64,000 nt of DNA. It comes from an uncultured Lachnospiraceae bacterium (GTDB lineage: Bacteria > Bacillota > Clostridia > Lachnospirales > Lachnospiraceae). Positions within the stretch are counted from its first letter, which is position 1, and each line of letters begins with the position of its first letter. This document shows, piece after piece, positions 1-7,752 of the stretch. The notes beneath the pieces are model-generated. The model was not told the origin of the DNA. It saw only the letters and a program-made list of their open reading frames with translations, and did no database searches. The stretch is taken from contig CALWIA010000001.1 of the NCBI GenBank assembly GCA_944380605.1, positions 54,663 to 118,662 of the forward strand, given 5' to 3'. The position numbers and the translations under genes were made by a program.

Positions 1-885
1 GGCAGCCGCAGCAGCCATCTGGTATCCAAAATTCACCACAGCCTTCTGCAGCTGGCGGCCCAGGAAGACCCTTCCTTTCAGACGGATATACAGCGGCGGA
101 TCGGTCTGACCTACGCCATATACGGCAGCTACTACGCCTTTATGGAAAACCAGGACTGTCCTCAGGACGAGCTGATTGAAGTCCTGTCCCGGTTCTCCCA
201 GCGGACCGGGCTGCAGCTGTCCGGCGAAGAACCTCTGGAAAAAATGGGGGAATTTTTTGACCGGCGGTTGGACGGCTACGAAGAGCACCAGCTGACCTGC
301 ATCGAAGACGCACAGGAATTTTATCCCTTCACCGCCCGCTGCCTGCCGGCGTGGGAAGGCGTCCGCGTCCTGGACCTTGGCTGCGGCACCGGCCTGGAAC
401 TGAATTACTATTTTCAGCTCTGTCCCTCGGCCCATGTCACCGGCATCGACCTGGCCCCCGGCATGCTGGCCGCGCTGAAAGAAAAATTCCCCGGAAAAGA
501 TCTGACTCTGATCCAGGGCTCTTATTTCGACGTTCCCTTCGGCGGACAGCCCTACGACGCGGCGGTGTCCGTGGAGTCGCTGCATCATTTTACCAAAGAA
601 CAAAAAACCGCCCTGTACCGCAAAGTGTACCGGGCGCTGAAAAACGGCGGCTGTTTTGTTCTGACCGATTATTTCTCCATGTCCGAGGAAGAAGAACAGA
701 AACGGCGGCAAGAATTAAACCGTCTGAAGGCCCTGCAGGGCATCACCGGCGAGACCTTTTACCACTACGACACCCCGCTGACCGAGGAACACGAACGGCA
801 GGCATTAAAAGAGGCCGGCTTTCCGGATGTGGAATGCGCCGGCCGCTGGGGGCATACGTCTGTACTGATCGCCAGGAAACCCTGA
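1..885 (+). CDS. SAM-dependent methyltransferase, C-terminal part of a longer protein (5' end outside window)
   Basis: The frame is open from base 1, so the true start lies left of the window; the first internal ATG is at 142. A class I SAM-binding motif (VLDLGCGTG) is coded near base 367, followed by an acidic residue in GIDLAPGML and by SVESLHHF, the usual order in small-molecule methyltransferases. The about 85 residues before the MGEFFDRRLDGYEEHQ segment are helical and resemble the ligand-binding end of a TetR-type regulator (RRIGLTYAIYGSYYAF), and I see no convincing ribosome site in front of MGEFF. A regulator-methyltransferase fusion is therefore possible. The substrate cannot be told. 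The gene ends one base before the convergent acetate kinase gene. Confidence 0.75.
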   Translation, partial: GSRSSHLVSKIHHSLLQLAAQEDPSFQTDIQRRIGLTYAIYGSYYAFMENQDCPQDELIEVLSRFSQRTGLQLSGEEPLEKMGEFFDRRLDGYEEHQLTCIEDAQEFYPFTARCLPAWEGVRVLDLGCGTGLELNYYFQLCPSAHVTGIDLAPGMLAALKEKFPGKDLTLIQGSYFDVPFGGQPYDAAVSVESLHHFTKEQKTALYRKVYRALKNGGCFVLTDYFSMSEEEEQKRRQELNRLKALQGITGETFYHYDTPLTEEHERQALKEAGFPDVECAGRWGHTSVLIARKP

Positions 886-886
886 T

Positions 887-2119
887 CTAAGAGGCTTTTC
901 CGGAACCGGAAAGGCCTTCCCGGTATTCCCGGCAAACGGCCGCCGCCTCCCGGGCGATTTCCAGTTCTTCATTGGTGCGGATCACCAGCACGTTGACCCG
1001 GGAGTCCCTGGTGGAAATCCGCACCGCTTCGGCCTGTCCCCGGTTTTTTACCTCGTCGATGCGGATGCCCAGAAATCCCAGGTATTCGCAGATTTCTTCC
1101 CGCATGTCCGAGTCATTTTCTCCGACGCCGGCGGTAAAGACGATGTTGTCCACCCCGTTCATGGCGGCGGTAAAGCTTCCGATATATTTGGCCACTTTGT
1201 AGGCGAAAATATCCCTGGCCAGCGACGCCTTGTCGTTGTACTTGATCTGGGCGTCCTTCAGTTCCCGGAAATCGCTGGACAGGTTCTTGGAAATCCCCAG
1301 CACGCCCGACTCCTGGTTGAGAATCTTCATCAGCTGGCCGAAATCCAGATGCTCCTTCTTGGCCAGAAACTCTAACACCCCCGGATCCACGTCTCCGCTG
1401 CGGGTGCCCATCACCAGGCCTTCCAGCGGCGTAAAACCCATGGAATTGTCCACCACCTGCCCGTATTTCACCGCGCAGATGCTGGCGCCGTTGCCCAGAT
1501 GGCACACAATGGTCTTCACATGGCGGATATCCTGGTTCAGAAATTCCGCCGCCCTCTGGGACACGTACTTGTGGCTGATGCCGTGAAATCCGTACCGGCG
1601 TACCTTGTATTTTTCATAGTAACGGTAAGGAATGCCGTACAGAAACGCCTTGGGCTCCATGGTCTGGTTGAAGGCCGTGTCAAACACGCCGACCATCAGC
1701 GTATCGGGCATCAGACGCCGGCAGGCGTCTACTCCCACCAGGTTGGCCGGATTGTGCAGCGGCGCCAGGTCGTTGCACTCCTTCATGGCGTCTATGACTT
1801 CTTTTGTAATCACCACGGAACCGGTAAACTTTTCTCCGCCGTGGACCAGCCGATGGCCCACCACGTCGATCTGGGAATAATCTTCCAGCACTCCTTCTTC
1901 CGGATCCACCAGGCGGTCCAGCAGTACGTGAACCGCCTCGGTGTGGTCTTTCATGGAAACCGGCTCCTTCCGGCTGATGCCGGTTCCGGTTTTGTACGTA
2001 AACACGCCGTCGATGCCGATTCGCTCACAGACGCCTCTTGCCAGCACCTGCTCGCTGTCCGAATCGATCACCTGGAATTTCAGAGAGGAACTCCCGCTGT
2101 TGATTACCAGAATTTTCAT
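887..2119 (-). CDS. ackA: Acetate kinase
   Basis: This enzyme converts acetyl phosphate and ADP to acetate and ATP in the cytoplasm, the energy-yielding last step of acetate fermentation. At 410 residues it has the normal family length. The ASKHA-fold motifs are in place: NSGSSSLKF with Asn7, HRLVHGGEKF with Arg90, FDTAFNQTM with Asp147, the RYGFHGISH segment with His179, TRSGDVDP with Arg240, FTAGVGEN, and Glu384 in TNEELEIA. These match the substrate, catalytic and magnesium residues known from the family. The start has AGGAGG nine bases upstream. It lies 34 bases after the CNNM/CorC gene and is probably co-transcribed with it. No phosphotransacetylase gene is in the window. Confidence 0.97.
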   Translation of the reverse strand: MKILVINSGSSSLKFQVIDSDSEQVLARGVCERIGIDGVFTYKTGTGISRKEPVSMKDHTEAVHVLLDRLVDPEEGVLEDYSQIDVVGHRLVHGGEKFTGSVVITKEVIDAMKECNDLAPLHNPANLVGVDACRRLMPDTLMVGVFDTAFNQTMEPKAFLYGIPYRYYEKYKVRRYGFHGISHKYVSQRAAEFLNQDIRHVKTIVCHLGNGASICAVKYGQVVDNSMGFTPLEGLVMGTRSGDVDPGVLEFLAKKEHLDFGQLMKILNQESGVLGISKNLSSDFRELKDAQIKYNDKASLARDIFAYKVAKYIGSFTAAMNGVDNIVFTAGVGENDSDMREEICEYLGFLGIRIDEVKNRGQAEAVRISTRDSRVNVLVIRTNEELEIAREAAAVCREYREGLSGSGKAS

Positions 2120-2153
2120 GCCGTTCCTCCTTTTCTCCGCCGGCGTTCTGCCG

Positions 2154-3476
2154 TCAGCCCTCTTCTGCCGGAGACGCCGCCGGCGCCATCAGCTGTACCA
2201 TGGTTTCCTGGATAATGTGATTGCGGACGTCCTTGACCAGAACCTTCAGGCCGTCACCCTCCCACGTAAAGGACTCGCCGTCCTTGGGGATTCTGCCGAT
2301 CATGCCGCACACAAATCCGCTGAAGGTCTCAAAGTCGTCCGTCGGCATCTCCCGGCCCAGTTCTTCTCCTACTTCTTCCAAATCCGCGCATCCCTGAATC
2401 CTCCAGGTATCCTCAGACACCTTCTCAATGTCCTCCGGAAGCACCGGATCTTCCTTCTCATTCAGGTCGCCTACCAGGCTTTCCATCAGGTCATGCAGCG
2501 TGATAATGCCGGACATGCCGCCGTACTCGTCGATGATGACGGCAAAATAAATCCGGTACTCTTTCATCTGCCGGAACAGGACGTTGGCCTTCATGCCTTC
2601 CGGCACAAAGAACGCCTTGTCTACGGCATTTTTCATAATGTTGTCCTTGGAGCGGTCCGACAGGCGGAAATAATCCTTGGTATCCAGCACGCCTACAATA
2701 TCATCCTGGTCCTCTCCGCACACCGGATAATATGTATGGCGGCTGCCCTTGATGGTCTGTTCCCACTCTTCCGGACTGTCAGAAGCGTACAGGATCACCG
2801 CGTCTCTGCGGTGGGTGCACAGCTCTTCCACGGAAATGTCGTTAAACTCAAATACATTCTGGATGATTTCATTTTCCTCAGACTGGATGACGCCCTTTTC
2901 GTCGCCTTCCATCAGCATCATGCGGATTTCTTCCTCCGTCACGGAATCCTCTTCCTCTTCCGGATTCAGTCCGATGAGACGCAGCACGCCGTTGGTGGAA
3001 ATGCTCAGCAGTCCTACCAGGGGCGAGCAGATGCGGGCCACCGTATACAGCAGTCCCGACAGCGCCAGAGAAAGGCTCTCGGACTTTTTCATGGCCACAC
3101 GCTTGGGCACCAGTTCACCGAAAATCAGGTTAAAGTAAGACAGAATAATGGTAAGTACCACGATGCAGACGCTGCGCAGCACCGACTCCGGAATCGTCAC
3201 GCCCAGAGATACCAGAAGACCTACCAGGGGACCCGCGAAATTCTCCGCGGCAAAGGCGCCCTGCAGGAATCCGGCCATGGTGATGGCCACCTGAATCGTA
3301 GACAGGAAACGGGAAGGCTGCTCCACCAGATACTGCAGACGCTTTGCCCGCTTATCTCCGTCTTCCGCCATCTTTTTCAGCTTTGTTTCATTTACGGAAA
3401 TCACCGCGATCTCCGCGCTGGCGAAAATCGCGTTTACGCCAATCAGTACAACTAATAAAATCACGGATTGTATCAT
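2154..3476 (-). CDS. CNNM/CorC-family (HlyC/CorC) membrane protein with CBS domains
   Basis: The protein has about 440 residues. Residues 1-190 form a DUF21/CNNM transmembrane domain that starts MIQSVILLVVLIGVNAIF and carries several hydrophobic segments. A CBS pair follows at about 205-325 (TEEEIRMM, HRRDAVILY, VFFAVIIDEYGGMSGIITLHDL) and a CorC_HlyC C-terminal domain at about 345-430. Relatives are linked to Mg2+ or Co2+ efflux and homeostasis; this is family knowledge, not shown here. The frame is open 29 codons further upstream, but the start at 3476 is chosen because AGGAGG sits eight bases before it and the conserved domain begins there. A roughly 240-base leader with its own promoter and an intrinsic terminator precedes the gene. 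Confidence 0.9.
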   Translation of the reverse strand: MIQSVILLVVLIGVNAIFASAEIAVISVNETKLKKMAEDGDKRAKRLQYLVEQPSRFLSTIQVAITMAGFLQGAFAAENFAGPLVGLLVSLGVTIPESVLRSVCIVVLTIILSYFNLIFGELVPKRVAMKKSESLSLALSGLLYTVARICSPLVGLLSISTNGVLRLIGLNPEEEEDSVTEEEIRMMLMEGDEKGVIQSEENEIIQNVFEFNDISVEELCTHRRDAVILYASDSPEEWEQTIKGSRHTYYPVCGEDQDDIVGVLDTKDYFRLSDRSKDNIMKNAVDKAFFVPEGMKANVLFRQMKEYRIYFAVIIDEYGGMSGIITLHDLMESLVGDLNEKEDPVLPEDIEKVSEDTWRIQGCADLEEVGEELGREMPTDDFETFSGFVCGMIGRIPKDGESFTWEGDGLKVLVKDVRNHIIQETMVQLMAPAASPAEEG

Positions 3477-3717
3477 TTCAATATCCTCCTGCTTTCTAAC
3501 ATAAACATAAGAACCATAGGTGATGAATCTCCTGCCGCGGATCAACTGTCCGCGAACGCACAAAAAGGTATAGCCTGTATTACTGCGAAAGCGACACAGA
3601 CTATACCTCTATATATTCATATCTCCCCATGGAGCATTCAGATATCTCATGCAAGTTTCGTTATCCCCGTCCGAACTGTCGTCCATGTGCCTGACCACTT
3701 CCTTTCTTTTATGTCTG
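3477..3717 (-). promoter_or_regulatory. Long 5' leader of the CorC-family gene, possible attenuator or riboswitch
   Basis: About 240 bases separate the mapped promoter from the CorC-family start, and no gene is seen in them. The leader contains a small CTCC-ATGG-GGAG hairpin around 3626-3640 and then a strong intrinsic terminator at 3562-3607, still 85 bases before the start codon. That order (promoter, folded RNA, terminator, gene) is the layout of transcription attenuation. I compared it by eye with M-box, yybP-ykoY, c-di-GMP and fluoride riboswitch consensus elements and found no match, so the ligand, if any, is unknown. Confidence 0.45.
3562..3607 (-). terminator. Intrinsic terminator inside the CorC-family leader
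   Basis: On the minus strand GGTATAGTCTGT pairs over 12 base pairs with ACAGGCTATACC, with one G-U pair, and is followed directly by TTTTT. It could end transcripts from the radical SAM gene upstream or act as the off-switch of the leader. Confidence 0.75.
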
Positions 3718-3723
3718 CTTATA

Positions 3724-3752
3724 AAAATACCACAAAACCCGGCGGTTGTCAA
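3724..3752 (-). promoter_or_regulatory. Promoter for CorC-family gene and ackA
   Basis: On the minus strand a consensus TTGACA -35 box (3747-3752) is separated by 17 bases from a TATTTT -10 box (3724-3729). It lies just after the stop of the upstream radical SAM gene and would start transcription near 3717. Confidence 0.7.
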
Positions 3753-3773
3753 ACAGGAACTGCCGGATTCCCC

Positions 3774-4904
3774 TTAAAACCGCCGGTTTTCACCCATCCG
3801 CAGCCGGTATACCTCCTGCAGCCGCGGCCACGCGTAGGCGAAAAACCCCTGGTAGGCGCTGCAGAAATAGTTGAGGCTCCCTTCCGGCGTCAGCGGCTCC
3901 CGGTGCCGGCGGCATCCGCCCCGGCACAGCCCGTACCAGGCGCAGTCCCGGCACTGGGGCGCCGGAACCGCGGACTTCTGGATAAAGCCCAGCTCCTCCC
4001 TCTTTTTGTCCATCTCTTCAAAGGTCTGTTCCCGTATATTGCCCAGCCGCCAGGCATCCAGCGCGTAGAAGTCGCAGGGATAGATGCTCCCGTCGGCTTC
4101 CGCCACCCACTGGACGCCGCAGACGCCCCGCATGCTGCAGCTCTCCGGCCCCTGTCCGGCCATAATCATCAGAAGGTTTTCAAAATACCGGTTGTAGACC
4201 GGATGCCCCGCCTTCTGGTCCAGATACCAGGCGTCGAACAGATTTTTCAGAAATTCCTCGTACCGCTTCGGCGTCAGGGAGTACTCCTGTTCTCCCGGCG
4301 TTTCGCCGATGGGATCCAGGCATTCGATATACTGCTGATATCCGATGCGGTTCTTCTTAAAAAAGTTGTAGATCTTCTGGGCGTTTCTGGCGGAAGCCGC
4401 CGTCACCACCGCCAGGGCGTTGTACTCCACCTGGTATTTCTCCAGCAGGCGCACCGACGCCATTACCCGGTTCCAGGTGCCCTTTCCGCCGGCGTCCAGC
4501 CGGTAGCGGTCGTGAATCTCCCGGGGACCGTCCAGGGAAATCCCCACCAGAAACCGGTGTTCCCGGAAAAACCTGGCCCATTCTTCATCCAGACGATAGC
4601 CGTTGGTCTGCAGCGCATAGTGGACCCGCAGCTTCTTCGGATTTTTGTGGGACGATACCAGGTCCGTGAAATCCCGGAAAAAGTCCAGGCCCGCCAGCGT
4701 CGGCTCGCCGCCCTGAAACGCGAAGGTACATTCCCGGTCTCCGTATTCCATGGCCCGGTCCACCAGGATCTCCGCGGTCTCCCGGGACATCCGCCCATAG
4801 GAGCCCACCTCCCGCTTCTGGGCCTCGTCCGTATAAAAGCAGTAGCGGCACCGCATATTGCAGCTGCCGGATGCCGGCTTAATCAGTAAATTCAATGGGG
4901 GCAT
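3774..4904 (-). CDS. Radical SAM/SPASM enzyme, anaerobic sulfatase-maturase type
   Basis: The 376-residue protein begins with the radical SAM triad CxxxCxxC (Cys15, Cys19, Cys22; CNMRCRYC) followed by FYTDEAQ, and has FQGGEPTLAG and GISLDGPREIHD as in anaerobic sulfatase-maturating enzymes. The C-terminal SPASM part holds the cysteine series for two extra Fe-S clusters (CSMRGVCG, GSIYPCDFY, CRDCAWYGLCRGGC, YFCSAY). Family members oxidise an active-site Cys or Ser of sulfatases to formylglycine. No sulfatase gene is visible in this window, so it would act on a distant partner, or modify something else. The start has GGAG about eight bases upstream. The gene has the same orientation as the CorC-family gene but is separated from it by a terminator. 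Confidence 0.88.
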   Translation of the reverse strand: MPPLNLLIKPASGSCNMRCRYCFYTDEAQKREVGSYGRMSRETAEILVDRAMEYGDRECTFAFQGGEPTLAGLDFFRDFTDLVSSHKNPKKLRVHYALQTNGYRLDEEWARFFREHRFLVGISLDGPREIHDRYRLDAGGKGTWNRVMASVRLLEKYQVEYNALAVVTAASARNAQKIYNFFKKNRIGYQQYIECLDPIGETPGEQEYSLTPKRYEEFLKNLFDAWYLDQKAGHPVYNRYFENLLMIMAGQGPESCSMRGVCGVQWVAEADGSIYPCDFYALDAWRLGNIREQTFEEMDKKREELGFIQKSAVPAPQCRDCAWYGLCRGGCRRHREPLTPEGSLNYFCSAYQGFFAYAWPRLQEVYRLRMGENRRF

Positions 4905-5011
4905 ACGCTCATCTCCTGTCGTCTGTATCGTCCTGCCGTCAAAACTCTGCTGCCATTATAGCAAAAACCCCACCCCCCTTCAAGAAAATACAGGGAATTT
5001 CAAAAAGGGTC

Positions 5012-5040
5012 TTGACTTGTATACAGTATTCACCTATAAT
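5012..5040 (+). promoter_or_regulatory. Promoter of the pyruvate formate-lyase operon
   Basis: TTGACT (5012-5017), a 17-base spacer and a perfect TATAAT (5035-5040) lie 64 bases before the pfl start codon. The strength of the match fits a highly expressed central fermentation gene. Confidence 0.85.
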
Positions 5041-5103
5041 AAATCATACAAAACCAATAGGATTTCATTCACACAGTTTTTACAGCTGTAAAGGAGGATA
5101 CAC

Positions 5104-7158
5104 ATGCAGAAGCCAGAGTGGAACGGATTCCAGGGCGGTGTCTGGGAGAAAGAGATCAATGTACGGGATTTCATTCAGAAAAACTACACCCCCTACGACG
5201 GAGATGAGGCTTTCCTGGCAGGTCCGACGCAGAATACGCTGGATCTGTGGGATCAGGTTATGGACCTGTCCCGGCAGGAACGGGAGGCCGGCGGCGTCCT
5301 GGATATGGACACCAAGGTGATTTCCACCATCGTTTCCCACGGTCCCGGTTATTTGAATAAAGAAAAAGAAACCATTGTGGGGTTTCAGACGGACAAGCCC
5401 TTCAAGCGCTCCCTGCAGCCCTACGGCGGCATCCGCATGGCGGAAAAGGCCTGCCTGGAAAACGGCTATCAGGTGGATCCGGAGATCAGCGAGTTTTTCA
5501 CCATTCACCGGAAGACCCACAATGCCGGCGTATTTGACGCCTACACGCCGGAGATGCGCGCCTGCCGCTCCAGCCATATCATCACCGGCCTGCCTGACGC
5601 CTACGGCCGCGGCCGCATCATCGGCGACTACCGCCGGGTGGCCCTCTACGGCGTGGACCGGCTGATCGAGGACAAGGAAGAGCAGAAAGCTACCACCCGC
5701 ACCATTATGTACTCCGACGTCATCCGCGACCGGGAAGAGCTCTCCGAGCAGATCCGGGCGCTGAAAGATTTAAAGAAACTGGGCGAAATCTACGGATTTG
5801 ACATCTCCCAGCCGGCTAAGGACGTAAAGGAAGCCATCCAGTGGCTGTACTTCGGATACCTGGCCGCCGTCAAGGAACAGAACGGCGCCGCCATGTCCCT
5901 GGGCCGCACCTCTACCTTCCTGGACATCTACGCCCAGCGGGACCTGGAATCCGGACGGTATACCGAGGAGCAGATCCAGGAATTTGTGGACCACTTCATC
6001 ATGAAGCTGCGTCTGGTCAAATTCGCCCGCACCCCGGAATACAACGAGCTGTTTTCCGGAGACCCCACCTGGGTCACCGAGTCCATCGGAGGCGTGGGCA
6101 TCGACGGCCGCCACATGGTGACCAAGATGTCTTTCCGCTACCTGCACACCCTGCAGAACCTGGGCACCGCGCCGGAGCCCAACCTGACGGTGCTGTGGTC
6201 CACCCGGCTGCCCATGAACTTCAAGCGGTTCTGCGCCAAAACCTCCATCGAGTCTTCTTCCATTCAGTATGAGAACGACGACCTGATGCGGGTGACCCAC
6301 GGCGACGACTACGCCATTGCCTGCTGCGTATCTTCCATGCGGCTGGGCAAGGAGATGCAGTTCTTCGGCGCCCGGGCCAACCTGGCCAAGTGCCTGCTGT
6401 ACGCCATCAACGGCGGCGTGGACGAGATCACCAAGAAACAGGTAGGCCCCAAGTACCGCCCCATCACTTCCGAGTATCTGGACTACGACGAGGTTATGGA
6501 CGCCTACAAAGATATGATGCAGTGGCTGGCCAGAGTATATGTCAACGCCCTGAACATCATCCACTATATGCATGACAAATACTGCTACGAAAAGATCCAG
6601 ATGGCCCTTCACGACAAGAAGGTGACCCGGTGGTTCGCCACCGGCATCGCCGGCCTTTCTGTGGTGGCGGACTCCCTTTCCGCCATCAAATACGCGAAGG
6701 TGCGGACCATCCGGGATGAAAACGGCATCGTAGTGGACTATGAGGTGGAAGGCGACTTCCCCAAATACGGCAACAACGACGACCGGGTGGACGAAATCGC
6801 CAGCGAACTGGTGCACACCTTCATGAACTATATCAAGGGCAACCACACCTACCGCGGCGGCATTCCCACCACTTCCATCCTGACCATTACGTCCAACGTG
6901 GTCTACGGCAAGCACACGGGAGCTACGCCTGACGGACGCAAGGCCGGCGAAGCCTTCGCTCCCGGCGCCAATCCCATGCACCGCCGGGATACCCACGGCG
7001 CCGTCGCCTCCCTGGCGTCGGTGGCCAAACTGCCCTTCAAGGACGCGCAGGACGGTATTTCCAATACCTTCTCCATCGTTCCCGACGCTCTGGGCAAAAA
7101 CGACCAGATCTTCGCCGGCGACCTGGAAGTGGAGCTGGATCTGGGCACAGAGGTCTGA
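5104..7158 (+). CDS. pflB: Formate C-acetyltransferase (pyruvate formate-lyase) catalytic core, lacking the glycyl-radical domain
   Basis: It catalyses the CoA-dependent cleavage of pyruvate to acetyl-CoA and formate. The 684 residues match PFL throughout, including the adjacent active-site pair Cys407-Cys408 (IACCVSSMR), [30 protein letters not shown] and the [10 protein letters not shown] and [11 protein letters not shown] segments. A usual PFL has about 750 residues and continues from this last segment into the glycyl-radical domain. Here the chain ends ([12 protein letters not shown], stop) just where that domain should begin, and the domain is supplied by the gene at 7503. Start: AAAGGAGG six to eight bases before the ATG. 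It is the first gene of an operon with two small genes and the activase. A clean stop, new ribosome sites and new starts argue against a sequencing frameshift. Confidence 0.93.
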   Translation: MQKPEWNGFQGGVWEKEINVRDFIQKNYTPYDGDEAFLAGPTQNTLDLWDQVMDLSRQEREAGGVLDMDTKVISTIVSHGPGYLNKEKETIVGFQTDKPFKRSLQPYGGIRMAEKACLENGYQVDPEISEFFTIHRKTHNAGVFDAYTPEMRACRSSHIITGLPDAYGRGRIIGDYRRVALYGVDRLIEDKEEQKATTRTIMYSDVIRDREELSEQIRALKDLKKLGEIYGFDISQPAKDVKEAIQWLYFGYLAAVKEQNGAAMSLGRTSTFLDIYAQRDLESGRYTEEQIQEFVDHFIMKLRLVKFARTPEYNELFSGDPTWVTESIGGVGIDGRHMVTKMSFRYLHTLQNLGTAPEPNLTVLWSTRLPMNFKRFCAKTSIESSSIQYENDDLMRVTHGDDYAIACCVSSMRLGKEMQFFGARANLAKCLLYAINGGVDEITKKQVGPKYRPITSEYLDYDEVMDAYKDMMQWLARVYVNALNIIHYMHDKYCYEKIQMALHDKKVTRWFATGIAGLSVVADSLSAIKYAKVRTIRDENGIVVDYEVEGDFPKYGNNDDRVDEIASELVHTFMNYIKGNHTYRGGIPTTSILTITSNVVYGKHTGATPDGRKAGEAFAPGANPMHRRDTHGAVASLASVAKLPFKDAQDGISNTFSIVPDALGKNDQIFAGDLEVELDLGTEV

Positions 7159-7164
7159 CCGCCA

Positions 7165-7183
7165 AAACCGGACAGACCGGTTT
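7165..7183 (+). other. Intercistronic hairpin before the first small PFL gene
   Basis: AAACCGG (7165-7171) pairs perfectly with CCGGTTT (7177-7183) around a five-base loop, directly ahead of the AAGGAGG ribosome site. There is no T-run, so it is more likely an RNA stability or processing element than a terminator. Confidence 0.6.
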
Positions 7184-7205
7184 CCGGAAGGAGGTTTCCA
7201 ATATC

Positions 7206-7451
7206 ATGGATCCCAACAGACAAATCGACGAAATTGTCGCCATGCTGGACTCGTTTATGAGCAGCAATGGAGGGCATATGAACATCCGGGTGGAACACGA
7301 CGGTTCCATCCGCACCGATGAAGCGTATTCCAAAACCGTCACCGTGGCGCATTCCCTGGACTGCGCCGAAGGCGACCTGGCCTGCCGGGTGCCTACCCTG
7401 TTTGAAGGCCTGGACGCCGAGGACGGCTCGGATTCCAACCGTACCGAATAA
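7206..7451 (+). CDS. Small PFL-associated protein, degenerate relative of the glycyl-radical domain without the radical glycine
   Basis: The 81-residue product keeps the opening pattern of the neighbouring glycyl-radical subunit: IDEIVAMLDSFMSSNGGHMNIRVE here against [23 protein letters not shown] there. It then departs completely. There is no RVSGY motif, so it cannot carry the radical; instead it has an acidic tail and two cysteines (Cys53, Cys60). It has its own ribosome site (AGGAGG, 11 bases) and lies between the PFL core and the true radical subunit. I infer a structural or assembly partner of the split enzyme, for example occupying the glycyl-domain site in the resting state. A decayed duplicate is the alternative, but the frame is intact. 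Confidence 0.65.
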   Translation: MDPNRQIDEIVAMLDSFMSSNGGHMNIRVEHDGSIRTDEAYSKTVTVAHSLDCAEGDLACRVPTLFEGLDAEDGSDSNRTE

Positions 7452-7456
7452 CCGGC

Positions 7457-7476
7457 CGGGGCCTTTCATGGCCCCG
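7457..7476 (+). other. Intercistronic hairpin before the glycyl-radical subunit gene
   Basis: CGGGGCC (7457-7463) pairs perfectly with GGCCCCG (7470-7476) around a six-base loop, 15 bases before AGGAGG. It repeats the layout of the hairpin in the previous gap, and again no T-run follows. Confidence 0.6.
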
Positions 7477-7502
7477 ACCCGCAGACAAAGGAGGTTTTTA
7501 TT

Positions 7503-7748
7503 ATGTCACATGTCAGCGACGCGCAGATCGACAACCTGGTTTCCCTGTTGGATGGATACGCCGAAGAAGGCGGCCACCACTTAAATGTCAATGTTTTTAC
7601 GAGAGAAACGCTGCTGGATGCCCAGGCGCATCCGGAGAAATACCCCCAGCTGACGGTCCGTGTTTCCGGCTATGCCGTCAACTTCAACAAGCTGACCAAG
7701 GCGCAGCAGGACGAAGTCATCTCCCGGACCTTCCACACCAGCATCTGA
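7503..7748 (+). CDS. Stand-alone glycyl-radical subunit of pyruvate formate-lyase
   Basis: This 81-residue protein aligns over its whole length with the last about 70 residues of ordinary PFL. It has the LLDGY opening, GGHHLNVNV, the [17 protein letters not shown] segment with Gly56 as the radical glycine, and an end ([13 protein letters not shown]) like that of PflB. The role is to hold the stable glycyl radical made by the activase and pass it to the Cys pair of the 684-residue core. GrcA/YfiD of enteric bacteria is a similar spare part, but there the PFL itself is complete; here the core has no domain of its own, so this gene should be essential for activity. AAAGGAGG precedes the ATG, and the activase gene starts four bases after the stop. 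Confidence 0.9.
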   Translation: MSHVSDAQIDNLVSLLDGYAEEGGHHLNVNVFTRETLLDAQAHPEKYPQLTVRVSGYAVNFNKLTKAQQDEVISRTFHTSI

Positions 7749-7752
7749 GCCG

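Noticed and set aside
1941..3455. Long open frame (504 codons) on the plus strand opposite ackA and the CorC-family gene.
   Set aside because: The opposite strand encodes two clear protein families with ribosome sites; this frame has skewed Arg/His/Gln/Pro composition and no recognisable motif. It is a high-GC shadow.
3477..3717. Known riboswitch classes (M-box, yybP-ykoY, fluoride, c-di-GMP) in the CorC-family leader.
   Set aside because: None of their conserved core sequences could be found by eye; only a generic attenuator layout is supported.
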